Shown: piece after piece, positions 19,139 through 30,675 of the stretch
Layout: each line of letters opens with the position of its first letter
How positions within the stretch are numbered: position 1 is the first letter of the stretch
Source of the DNA: Strigamia acuminata
Lineage: Eukaryota; Arthropoda; Chilopoda; Geophilomorpha; Linotaeniidae
DNA: 64,000 nucleotides
NCBI GenBank assembly: GCA_949358305.1
Contig: OX442317.1
Coordinates: 12,714,186-12,778,185, forward strand
Reading direction: 5' to 3'
Notes under the pieces: model-generated
The model's database searches: none
Told to the model about the DNA's origin: nothing
What the model saw: the letters and a program-made list of their open reading frames with translations, nothing else
Made by a program: the position numbers and the translations under genes

Positions 19139-21891
19139 TTAGCAACATCCAAGCAATGATTTTGGAGAATAGACTTTTGATCTCATCACAGTTGACTTAG
19201 CACAAACATCACAAGACCAATGTCTCTAAATGTTCTGAAATAGTGTTTAAACCTTAGTAGACGGCTTCAATGTAAGTTTTAGCAACATCTAAGCAATGAT
19301 TTGGGAGAATAGACTTTTGATCTCATCACAGTTGACTTAGCACAAACATCACAAGACCAATGTCTCTGAATGTTTTGAAATAGTGTTTAAACCTTAGTAG
19401 AAAGCTTTAATGTAAGTTTTAGCAACATCCAAGCAATGATTTGGGAGAATAGACTTTTGATCTCATCACAGTTGACTTAGCACAAACATCACAAGACCAA
19501 TGTCTCTGAATGTTTTGAAATAGTGTTTAAACCTTAGTAGAAAGCTTTAATGTAAGTTTTAGCAACATCCAAGCAATGATTTGGGAGAATAGACTTTTGA
19601 TCTCATCACAGTTGACTTAGCACAAACATCACAAGACCAATGTCTCTAAATGTTCTGAAATAGTGTTTAAACCTTAGTAGAAAGCTTTAATGTAAGTTTT
19701 AGCAACATCCAAGCAATGATTTGAAAGAATAAACTTTTGATCTCATTTGACATCACAGTTGACTTAGCACAAACACCACAAACCAATGTCTCTGAATGTT
19801 CTGAAATAGTGTTTAAACCTTAGTAGAAGGCTTCAATGTAAGTTTTAGCAACATCCAAGCAATGATTTGGGAGAATAGACTTTTGATCTCATCACAGTTG
19901 ACTTAGCACAAACACCACAAGACCAATGTCTCTGAATGTTTAGAAATAGTGTTTAAACCTTAGTAGAAGGCTTCAATGTAAGTGTTAGCAACATCCAAGC
20001 AATAATTTGAAAGAATAAACTTTTGATCTCATTTGACATCACCGTTGACTTAGCACAAACACCACAAACCAATGTCTCTGAATGTTCTGAAATAGTGTTT
20101 AAACCTTAGTAGAAGGCTTCAATGTAAGTTTTAGCAACATCCAAGCAATGATTTAGGAGAATAGACTTTTGATCTCATCACAGTTGACTTAGCACAAACA
20201 TCACAAGACCAATGTCTCTGAATGTTTTGAAATAGTGTTTAAACCTTAGTAAAAAGCTTTAATGTAAGTTTTAGCAACATCCAAGCAATGATTTGGGAGA
20301 ATAGACTTTTGATCTCATCACAGTTGACTTAGCACAAACACCACAAGACCAATGTCTCTGAATGTTCTGAAATAGTGTTTAAACCTTAGTAGAAGGCTTC
20401 AATGTAAGTTTTAGCAACATCCAAGCAATGATTTGGAAGAATAAACTTTTGATCCCATTTGACATCACAGTTGACTTAGCACAAACATCACAAGACCAAT
20501 GTTTCTGAATGTTCTGAAATAGTGTTTAAACCTTAGTAGAAAGCTTCAATGTAAGTTTTAGCAACATCCAAGCAATAATTTGAAAGAATAAACTTTTGAT
20601 CTCATTTGACGTCACAGTTGACTTAGCACAAACACCACAAGACCAATGTGTCTGAATGTTCTGAAATAGTGTTTAAACCTTAGTAGAAGGCTTCAATGTA
20701 AGTTTTAGCAACATCCAAGCAATGATTTTGGAGAATAGACTTTTGATCTCATCACAGTTGACTTAGCACAAACATCACAAGACTAATGTCTCTGAATGTT
20801 TTGAAATAGTGTTTAAACCTTAGTAGAAAGCTTTAATGTAAGTTTTAGCAACATCCAAGAAATGATTTGGGAAAATAGACTTTTGATCTCATCACAGTTG
20901 ACTTAGCACAAACACTACAAGACCAATGTCTCTAAATGTTCTGAAATAGTGTTTAAACCTTAGTAGACGGCTTCAATGTAAGTTTTAGCAACATCTAAGC
21001 AATGATTTGGGAGAATAGACTTTTGATCTCATCACAGTTGACTTAGCACAAACATCACAAGACCAATGTCTCTGAATGTTTTGAAATAGTGTTTAAACCT
21101 TAGTAGAAAGCTTTAATGTAAGTTTTAGCAACATCCAAGCAATGATTTGGGAGAATAGACTTTTGATCTCATCACAGTTGACTTAGCACAAACATCACAA
21201 GACCAATGTCTCTGAATGTTTTGAAATAGTGTTTAAACCTTAGTAGAAAGCTTTAATGTAAGTTTTAGCAACATCCAAGCAATGATTTGGGAGAATAGAC
21301 TTTTGATCTCATCACAGTTGACTTAGCACAAACATCACAAGACCAATGTCTCTGAATGTTCTGAAATAGTGTTTAAACCTTAGTAGAAAGCTTTAATGTA
21401 AGTTTTAGCAACATCCAAGAAATGATTTGGGAAAATAGACTTTTGATCTCATCACAGTTGACTTAGCACAAACACCACAAGACCAATGTCTCTGAATGTT
21501 CTGAAATAGTGTTTAAACCTTAGTAGAAGGCTTCAATGTTAGTTTTAGCAACATCCAAGCAATAATTTGAAAGAATAAACTTTTGATCTCATTTGACATC
21601 ACAGTTGACTTAGCACAAACATCACAAGACCAATGTCTCTGAATGTTTTGAAATAGTGTTTAAACCTTAGTAGACGGCTTCAATGTAAGTTTTAGCAACA
21701 TCTAAGCAATGATTTGGGAGAATAGACTTTTGATCTCATCACAGTTGACTTAGCACAAACACCACAAGACCAATGTCTCTGAATGTTCTGAAATAGTGTT
21801 TAAACTTTAGTAGAAAGCTTTAATGTAAGTTTTAGCAACATCCAAGCAATAATTTGAAAGAATAAACTTTTGATCTCATTTGACATCACAG

Positions 21892-24230
21892 TTGACTTAG
21901 CAAAAACATCACAAGACCAATGTTTCTGAATGTTCTGAAATAGTGTTTAAACCTTAGTAGAAAGCTTCAATGTAAGTTTTAGCAACATCCAAGCAATAAT
22001 TTGAAAGAATAAACTTTTGATCTCATTTGACGTCACAGTTGACTTAGCACAAACACCACAAGACCAATGTGTTTGAATGTTCTGAAATAGTGTTTAAACC
22101 TTAGTAGAAGGCTTCAACGTAAGTTTTAGCAACATCCAAGCAATGATTTTGGAGAATAGACTTTTGATCTCATCACAGTTGACTTAGCACAAACATCACA
22201 AGACCAATGTCTCTGAATGTTCTGAAATAGTGTTTAAACCTTAGTAGAAAGCTTCAATGTAAGTTTTAGCAACATCCAAGCAATAATTTGAAAGAATAAA
22301 CTTTTGATCTCATTTGACGTCACAGTTGACTTAGCACAAACACCACAAGACCAATGTCTCTGAATGTTTAGAAATAGTGTTTAAACCTTAGTAGAAGGCT
22401 TCAATGTAAGTGTTAGCAACATCCAAGCAATAATTTGAAAGAATAAACTTTTGATCTCATTTGACATCACAGTTGACTTAGCACAAACATCACAAGACCA
22501 ATGTCTCTGAATGTTCTGAAATAGTGTTTAAACCTTAGTAGAAGGCTTCAATGTAAGTTTTAGCAACATCCAAACAATGATTTGGAAGAATAAACTTTTG
22601 ATCCCATTTGACATCACAGTTGACTTAGCACAAACACCACAAACCAATGTCTCTGAATGTTCTGAAATAGTGTTTAAACCTTAGTAGAAGGCTTCAATGT
22701 AAGTTTTAGCAACATCCAAGCAATGATTTGGGAGAATAGACTTTTGATCTCATCACAGTTGACTTAGCACAAACATCACAAGACCAATGTCTCTGAATGT
22801 TTTGAAATAGTGTTTAAACCTTAGTAGAAAGCTTTAATGTAAGTTTTAGCAACATCCAAGCAATGATTTGGGAGAATAGACTTTTGATCTCATCACAGTT
22901 GACTTAGCACAAACATCACAAGACCAATGTCTCTGAATGTTTTGAAATAGTGTTTAAACCTTAGTAGAAAGCTTTAATGTAAGTTTTAGCAACATCCAAG
23001 AAATGATTTGGGAAAATAGACTTTTGATCTCATCACAGTTGACTTAGCACAAACACCACAAGACCAATGTCTCTAAATGTTCTGAAATAGTGTTTAAACC
23101 TTAGTAGACGGCTTCAATGTAAGTTTTAGCAACATCTAAGCAATGATTTGGGAGAATAGACTTTTGATCTCATCACAGTTGACTTAGCACAAACACCACA
23201 AGACCAATGTCTCTGAATGTTCTGAAATAGTGTTTAAACTTTAGTAGAAAGCTTTAATGTAAGTTTTAGCAACATCCAAGCAATGATTTGAAAGAATAAA
23301 CTTTTGATCTCATTTGACATCACAGTTGACTTAGCACAAACATCACAAGACCAATGTCTCTGAATGTTCTGAAATAGTGTTTAAACCTTAGTAGAAGGCT
23401 TCAATGTAAGTTTTAGCAACATCCAAGCAATGATTTGGAAGAATAAACTTTTGATCCCATTTGACATCACAGTTGACTTAGCACAAACATCACAAGACCA
23501 ATGTTTCTGAATGTTCTGAAATAGTGTTTAAATCTTAGTAGAAAGCTTCAATGTAAGTTTTAGCAACATCCAAGCAATAATTTGAAAGAATAAACTTTTG
23601 ATCTCATTTGACGTCACAGTTGACTTAGCACAAACACCACAAGACCAATGTGTCTGAATGTTCTGAAATAGTGTTTAAACCTTAGTAGAAGGCTTCAATG
23701 TAAGTTTTAGCAACATCCAAGCAATGATTTTGGAGAATAGACTTTTGATCTCATCACAGTTGACTTAGCACAAACATCACAAGACCAATGTCTCTGAATG
23801 TTCTGAAATAGTGTTTAAACCTTAGTAGAAAGCTTTAATGTAAGTTTTAGCAACATCCAAGCAATAATTTGAAAGAATAAACTTTTGATCTTATTTGACG
23901 TCACAGTTGACTTAGCACAAACACCACAAGACCAATGTCTCTGAATGTTTAGAAATAGTGTTTAAACCTTAGTAGAAGGCTTCAATGTAAGTGTTAGCAA
24001 CATCCAAGCAATAATTTGAAAGAATAAACTTTTGATCTCATTTGACATCACAGTTGACTTAGCACAAACACCACAAACCAATGTCTCTGAATGTTCTGAA
24101 ATAGTGTTTAAACCTTAGTAGAAGGCTTCAATGTAAGTTTTAGCAACATCCAAGCAATGATTTGGGAGAATAGACTTTTGATCTCATCACAGTTGACTTA
24201 GCAAAAACATCACAAGACCAATGTCTCTGA
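21892..24230 (-). repeat. Higher-order satellite block A, copy 3 of 3
   Basis: Same monomer order as the two earlier copies (5142 bp after copy 2), but with the ordinary GTTGACTTAGC in place of GTTAAACTTAGC, so it is an older or separately derived copy. The right end diverges near 24230. Confidence 0.8.
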
Positions 24231-26040
24231 ATGTTTTGAAATAGTGTTTAAACCTTAGTAGAAAGCTTTAATGTAAGTTTTAGCAACATCCAAGCAATAA
24301 TTTGGGAGAATAGACTTTTGATCTCATCACAATTGACTTAGCACAAACATCACAAGACCAATGTCTCTGAATGTTTTGAAATAGTGTTTAAACCTTAGTA
24401 GAAAGCTTTAATGTAAGTTTTAGCAACATCCAAGCAATGATTTGGGAGAATAGACTTTTGATCTCATCACAGTTGACTTAGCACAAACATCACAAGACCA
24501 ATGTCTCTGAATGTTCTGAAATAGTGTTTAAACCTTAGTAGAAAGCTTTAATGTAAGTTTTAGCAACATCCAAGAAATGATTTGGGAAAATAGACTTTTG
24601 ATCTCATCACAGTTGACTTAGCACAAACACCACAAGACCAATGTCTCTGAATGTTCTGAAATAGTGTTTAAACTTTAGTAGAAAGCTTTAATGTAAGTTT
24701 TAGCAACATCCAAGCAATGATTTGAAAGAATAAACTTTTGATCTCATTTGACATCACAGTTGATTTAGCACAAACATCACAAGACCAATGTCTCTGAATA
24801 TTCTGAAATAGTGTTTAAACCTTAGTAGAAGGCTTCAATGTAAGTTTTAGCAACATCCAAGCAATGATTTGGAAGAATAAACTTTTGATCCCATTTGACA
24901 TCACAGTTGACTTAGCACAAACATCACAAGACCAATGTTTCTGAATGTTCTGAAATAGTGTTTAAACCTTAGTAGAAAGCTTTAATGTAAGTTTTAGCAA
25001 CATCCAAGCAATAATTTGAAAGAATAAACTTTTGATCTTATTTGACGTCACAGTTGACTTAGCACAAACACCACAAGACCAATGTCTCTGAATGTTTAGA
25101 AATAGTGTTTAAACCTTAGTAGAAGGCTTCAATGTAAGTGTTAGCAACATCCAAGCAATAATTTGAAAGAATAAACTTTTGATCTCATTTGACATCACAG
25201 TTGACTTAGCACAAACACCACAAACCAATGTCTCTGAATGTTCTGAAATAGTGTTTAAACCTTAGTAGAAGGCTTCAATGTAAGTTTTAGCAACATCCAA
25301 GCAATGATTTGGGAGAATAGACTTTTGATCTCATCACAGTTGACTTAGCACAAACATCACAAGACCAATGTCTCTGAATGTTTTGAAATAGTGTTTAAAC
25401 CTTAGTAGAAAGCTTTAATGTAAGTTTTAGCAACATCCAAGCAATGATTTGGGAGAATAGACTTTTGATCTCATCACAGTTGACTTAGCACAAACATCAC
25501 AAGACCAATGTCTCTGAATGTTCTGAAATAGTGTTTAAACCTTAGTAGAAAGCTTTAATGTAAGTTTTAGCAACATCCAAGAAATGATTTGGGAGAATAG
25601 ACTTTTGATCTCATCACAGTTGACTTAGCACAAACACCACAAGAACAATGTCTCTGAATGTTCTGAAATAGTGTTTAAACCTTAGTAGAAGGCTTCAATG
25701 TTAGTTTTAGCAACATCCAAGCAATAATTTGAAAGAATAAACTTTTGATCTCATTTGACATCACAGTTGACTTAGCACAAACACCACAAACCAATGTCTC
25801 TGAATGTTCTGAAATAGTGTTTAAACCTTAGTAGAAGGCTTCAATGTAAGTTTTAGCAACATCCAAGCAATGATTTGGGAGAATAGACTTTTGATCTCAT
25901 CACAGTTGACTTAGCACAAACATCACAAGACCAATGTCTCTGAATGTTCTGAAATAGTGTTTAAACCTTAGTAGAAAGCTTTAATGTAAGTTTTAGCAAC
26001 ATCCAAGCAATGATTTGAAAGAATAAACTTTTGATCTTAT

Positions 26041-27190
26041 TTGACGTCACAGTTGACTTAGCACAAACACCACAAGACCAATGTATCTGAATGTTCTGAA
26101 ATAGTGTTTAAACCTTAGTAGAAGGCTTCAATGTAAGTTTTAGCAACATCCAAGCAATGATTTGGGAGAATAGACTTTTGATCTCATCACAGTTGACTTA
26201 GCACAAACACCACAAGACCAATGTCTCTGAATGTTTAGAAATAGTGTTTAAACCTTAGTAGAAGACTTCAATGTAAGTGTTAGCAACATCCAAGCAATAA
26301 TTTGAAAGAATAAACTTTTGATCTCATTTGACATCACAGTTGACTTAGCACAAACACCACAAGACCAATGTGTCTGAATGTTCTGAAATAGTGTTTAAAC
26401 CTTAGTAGAAGGCTTCAATGTAAGTTTTAGCAACATCCAAGCAATGATTTTGGAGAATAGACTTTTGATCTCATCACAGTTGACTTAGCACAAACACCAC
26501 AAGACCAATGTCTCCGAATGTTCTGAAATAGTGTTTAAACTTTAGTAGAAAGCTTTAATGTAAGTTTTAGCAACATCCAAGCAATGATTTGAAAGAATAA
26601 ACTTTTTATCTCATTTGACATCACAGTTGACTTAGCACAAACATCACAAGACCAATGTCTCTGAATGTTCTGAAATAGTGTTTAAACCTTAGTAGAAGAC
26701 TTCAATGTAAGTGTTAGCAACATCCAAGCAATAATTTGAAAGAATAAACTTTTGATCTCATTTGACATCACAGTTGACTTAGCACAAACACCACAAACCA
26801 ATGTCTCTGAATGTTCTGAAATAGTGTTTAAACCTTAGTAGAAGGCTTCAATGTAAGTTTTAGCAACATCCAAGCAATGATTTAGGAGAATAGACTTTTG
26901 ATCTCATCACAGTTGACTTAGCACAAACATCACAAGACCAATGTCTCTGAATGTTTTGAAATAGTGTTTAAACCTTAGTAAAAAGCTTTAATGTAAGTTT
27001 TAGCAACATCCAAGCAATGATTTGGGAGAATAGACTTTTGATCTCATCACAGTTGACTTAGCACAAACACCACAAGACCAATGTCTCTAAATGTTCTGAA
27101 ATAGTGTTTAAACCTTAGTAGACGGCTTCAATGTAAGTTTTAGCAACATCCAAGCAATGATTTGGGAGAATAGACTTTTGATCTCATCAC
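26041..27190 (-). repeat. Higher-order satellite block B, copy 1 of 2 (period ~1427 bp)
   Basis: Marked by CCAATGTATCTGAATG near 26078, ACTTTTTATCTC and GATTTAGGAGAA monomers. The same order recurs about 1427 bp later. Edges are approximate. Confidence 0.8.
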
Positions 27191-27467
27191 AGTTGACTTA
27201 GCACAAACACCACAAACCAATGTCTCTGAATGTTTTGAAATAGTGTTTAAACCTTAGTAGAAGGCTTCAATGTAAGTTTTAGCAACATCCAAGCAATGAT
27301 TTGGGAGAATAGACTTTTGATCTCATCACAGTTGACTTAGCACAAACATCACAAGACCAATGTCTCTGAATGTTCTGAAATAGTGTTTAAACCTTAGTAG
27401 AAAGCTTTAATGTAAGTTTTAGCAACATCCAAGCAATGATTTGAAAGAATAAACTTTTGATCTTATT

Positions 27468-28617
27468 TGACGTCACAGTTGACTTAGCACAAACACCACA
27501 AGACCAATGTATCTGAATGTTCTGAAATAGTGTTTAAACCTTAGTAGAAGGCTTCAATGTAAGTTTTAGCAACATCCAAGCAATGATTTGGGAGAATAGA
27601 CTTTTGATCTCATCACAGTTGACTTAGCACAAACACCACAAGACCAATGTCTCTGAATGTTTAGAAATAGTGTTTAAACTTTAGTAGAAGACTTCAATGT
27701 AAGTGTTAGCAACATCCAAGCAATAATTTGAAAGAATAAACTTTTGATCTCATTTGACATCACAGTTGACTTAGCACAAACACCACAAGACCAATGTGTC
27801 TGAATGTTCTGAAATAGTGTTTAAACCTTAGTAGAAGGCTTCAATGTAAGTTTTAGCAACATCCAAGCAATGATTTTGGAGAATAGACTTTTGATCTCAT
27901 CACAGTTGACTTAGCACAAACACCACAAGACCAATGTCTCTGAATGTTCTGAAATAGTGTTTAAACTTTAGTAGAAAGCTTTAATGTAAGTTTTAGCAAC
28001 ATCCAAGCAATGATTTGAAAGAATAAACTTTTTATCTCATTTGACATCACAGTTGACTTAGCACAAACATCACAAGACCAATGTCTCTGAATGTTCTGAA
28101 ATAGTGTTTAAACCTTAGTAGAAGACTTCAATGTAAGTGTTAGCAACATCCAAGCAATAATTTGAAAGAATAAACTTTTGATCTCATTTGACATCACAGT
28201 TGACTTAGCACAAACACCACAAACCAATGTCTCTGAATGTTCTGAAATAGTGTTTAAACCTTAGTAGAAGGCTTCAATGTAAGTTTTAGCAACATCCAAG
28301 CAATGATTTAGGAGAATAGACTTTTGATCTCATCACAGTTGACTTAGCACAAACATCACAAGACCAATGTCTCTGAATGTTTTGAAATAGTGTTTAAACC
28401 TTAGTAAAAAGCTTTAATGTAAGTTTTAGCAACATCCAAGCAATGATTTGGGAGAATAGACTTTTGATCTCATCACAGTTGACTTAGCACAAACACCACA
28501 AGACCAATGTCTCTAAATGTTCTGAAATAGTGTTTAAACCTTAGTAGACGGCTTCAATGTAAGTTTTAGCAACATCCAAGCAATGATTTGGGAGAATAGA
28601 CTTTTGATCTCATCACA
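27468..28617 (-). repeat. Higher-order satellite block B, copy 2 of 2
   Basis: Second copy of 26041-27190 with the CCAATGTATCTG marker near 27505 and GATTTAGGAGAA near 28305. Confidence 0.8.
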
Positions 28618-29066
28618 GTTGACTTAGCACAAACACCACAAACCAATGTCTCTGAATGTTCTGAAATAGTGTTTAAACCTTAGTAGAAGGCTTCAATGTA
28701 AGTTTTAGCAACATCTAAGCAATGATTTTGGAGAATAGACTTTTGATCTCATCACAGTTGACTTAGCACAAACACCACAAGACCAATGTCTCTGAATGTT
28801 TAGAAATAGTGTTTAAACCTTAGTAGAAAGCTTCAATGTAAGTTTTAGCAACATCCAAGCAATAATTTGAAAGAATAAACTTTTGATCTCATTTGACGTC
28901 ACAGTTGACTTAGCACAAACACCACAAGACCAATGTGTCTGAATGTTCTGAAATAGTGTTTAAACCTTAGTAGAAGGCTTCAATGTAAGTTTTAGCAACA
29001 TCCAAGCAATGATTTTGGAGAATAGACTTTTGATCTCATCACAGTTGACTTAGCACAAACATCACA

Positions 29067-29070
29067 AGAC
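29067..29070. repeat. Target site duplication AGAC, left of the non-coding LTR element
   Basis: AGAC here and at 37703-37706. Removing the element plus one copy gives CACAAGACCAATGTCTC, the normal satellite sequence. Confidence 0.9.
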
Positions 29071-29331
29071 TGTAGCAAACAACCTTGGATCTCACAGGGG
29101 AGGACTGGCGAATTGGTCACCAAACTCTGGAAACCGCCCGAGACTGTATAGTGGTTGATGAAACAAGCTGAAATCCTTTCTCTGAGCCCAAGCCTAACTT
29201 GAAGAAGGATTAGGCCTGACTGCATGAAACTAGGCCTAACTGCATTTAGATGAAGTGATTGGCAAAACCTCTTTAGCTGCTGGGTAGAAATTCTGTGCTC
29301 CCAGGGAGGAGGAGAGCAGGCAAAGCTCTCT

Positions 29332-29337
29332 ACTCAC
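29332..29337 (-). promoter_or_regulatory. Candidate splice donor GTGAGT in U5 of the non-coding element
   Basis: On the minus strand, TTGTGAGTAG matches the 10-mer around the BEL U5 GTGAGT, and a similar CTTT.CCTG follows. It lies about 12 nt past the AATAAA. The equivalent in the functional 5' LTR is plus 36385-36390. Confidence 0.3.
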
Positions 29338-30286
29338 AAGTCATCCTGTTTATTGAAGTAAAATAAACCCAGGAATAATTTATCCAAAGAAGGAGGAAAA
29401 ACATCAACTGGCTTTAATACTTAACAACTGATAACAACTGAGTTGCTTCTTTAGCAACCTACTCTTAACAACTGGTCACCTGATTACAATAAATGTCAGT
29501 GACCAAACAATACAGATTTGAATAATAACAATAGTGCCAACAAGGTTTCCGTATATAGACAACAGATGTCAAACTTAACATAAATAAAGGCAAAACTTAA
29601 CCTAACACCTTGAAAACAGTATGACCTGTGCAAACAGCACTTCACTTAAACTTAACAGATAATTCAAAGGCTAAAACTAACATTAACTGCACTCAAAACA
29701 CAATGCTGAGCCCAAACCCCAATTGCCACCAAAAGAGGGCGCAAAGTGTCACAAACCTTAACCCGTAACAACCATACAATAACAAAGGTAAAAGCTTAGA
29801 TTAACAACCCTTAATATTGGTAATTTATACAAACAATAACTAGTAAATATTCCCTATGTCCAGGTCTCCTCAAAACCCCAAAAGAAATAATAACAGGGCA
29901 ACAGTGCAGCACCAAATCCAAGATGGCGACCATGCAACTGCTAAAATGACGTGAATGGAGCCAAACAAGGTCGCGAGCGACTCACAGGCCTTCTCAACGA
30001 TGGATCTTCGTCTTAGAACGGTCAGTACAGCTTTCCCAGTGCTTGGGCATTGAAACCCGACCAATTCAACTCATTTGCAGGACCCACACGACCACGAGAG
30101 GCGTCGCAAGGCGTACGCTCACGCCCGACGCTCGCAAACGCTCACAAACGATGTCCAACGCCCATCCAGCGACCCAAGACACCTGTGGACTACCTTAAAC
30201 ACCAATACAAGTTAGTATAAATTAAATCACAAGCAAAATAAGCACCAAAAACTACAATTGTGCTTATTTCAGGTTCTTCCCATCTC

Positions 30287-30352
30287 CCAGTTCACTTGCG
30301 CTATGGCGGCCATCTTGCCGATGCACGCCTATCTCCTTCGCAAGTGAACTGG
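30287..30352. repeat. 14-bp inverted repeat enclosing a YY1-like site in the LTR (left copy)
   Basis: Perfect arms CCAGTTCACTTGCG (30287-30300) and CGCAAGTGAACTGG (30339-30352) are separated by 38 nt containing GGCGGCCATCTTGCC. It could form a hairpin in RNA or DNA. The same structure is at 37340-37405. Confidence 0.85.
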
Positions 30353-30649
30353 AAACAGGAGAGAACTTACAAATACTAGAAATAACTCAGAAACGTGAAA
30401 AAGACACATAAATTAATTACAAAAGACTAAAAACACAACTTTCAAACATTCCAGGTGTGGCAGGCGAAGTGACGACCCTCTTGAACTACCAGGATCGTGA
30501 CAACAAAGCGGCAAACCAACTGGGCATGTCAGATATGTGTTAAAAATCTATCTAAACTTGACAACAAAATTAAAAAGCCTTTTCTTTCTTTCAGAAGATG
30601 AACAACGTGAAATCTCCAGATCCTTTTTGTTGCGTTCTTGCTCGCAACA

Positions 30650-30675
30650 TCGCTGCCGGCCAAAAAAGAAGAGAG
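30650..30675 (-). other. Pyrimidine tract plus GCCGGCA before the 3' LTR of the non-coding element
   Basis: On the sense (minus) strand: CTCTCTTCTTTTTT, then GG, then CCGGCAGCGA against the LTR start TGTTGC. BEL copies have CTCTTCTCTGTTCTCTC, GCCGGCAATTCGC and TGTTGC in the same place. This is where a polypurine tract would be expected. Confidence 0.6.

Larger units (their letters stand above)
13033..29070 (-). repeat. Satellite array, reverse orientation (~16 kb)
   Basis: The same satellite as 1-3694 but reverse-complemented, with monomers of 140 bp (GATCTCATCACAG) or 147 bp (GATCTCATTTGACATCACAG or ...GACGTCACAG) and 1-bp-shorter forms (CACAAACCAATG). There are roughly 110 monomers. Variants are arranged in multi-kilobase higher-order blocks. 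No gene, promoter or RNA gene is visible. Apart from the two insertions at 29071-37702 and 37835-47168 it is continuous with the array that ends the window. Confidence 0.97.
29071..30649 (-). repeat. 3' LTR of the non-coding element (left repeat, 1579 bp)
   Basis: Direct repeat of 36124-37702 (offset 7053), apparently identical. On the sense (minus) strand it starts TGTTGCGAGC and ends GCTACA. Minus-strand AATAAA (plus 29349-29354) lies about 280 nt from the LTR end, matching BEL's U5 length. It contains a 20-bp match to BEL (29912-29931) and a long inverted repeat (30287-30352). Small frames in it are not credible genes. Confidence 0.95.

Noticed and set aside
13033-29070. Regularly spaced repeats that could suggest a CRISPR array
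   Set aside because: The whole ~140-bp unit is repeated with no unique spacers and no cas genes; this is satellite DNA in an animal genome.
28992-29225. Minus-strand frame crossing from the non-coding element LTR into satellite
   Set aside because: It spans an insertion junction, so it cannot be an ancestral gene. The LTR part is simply repeated at 35979-36278.
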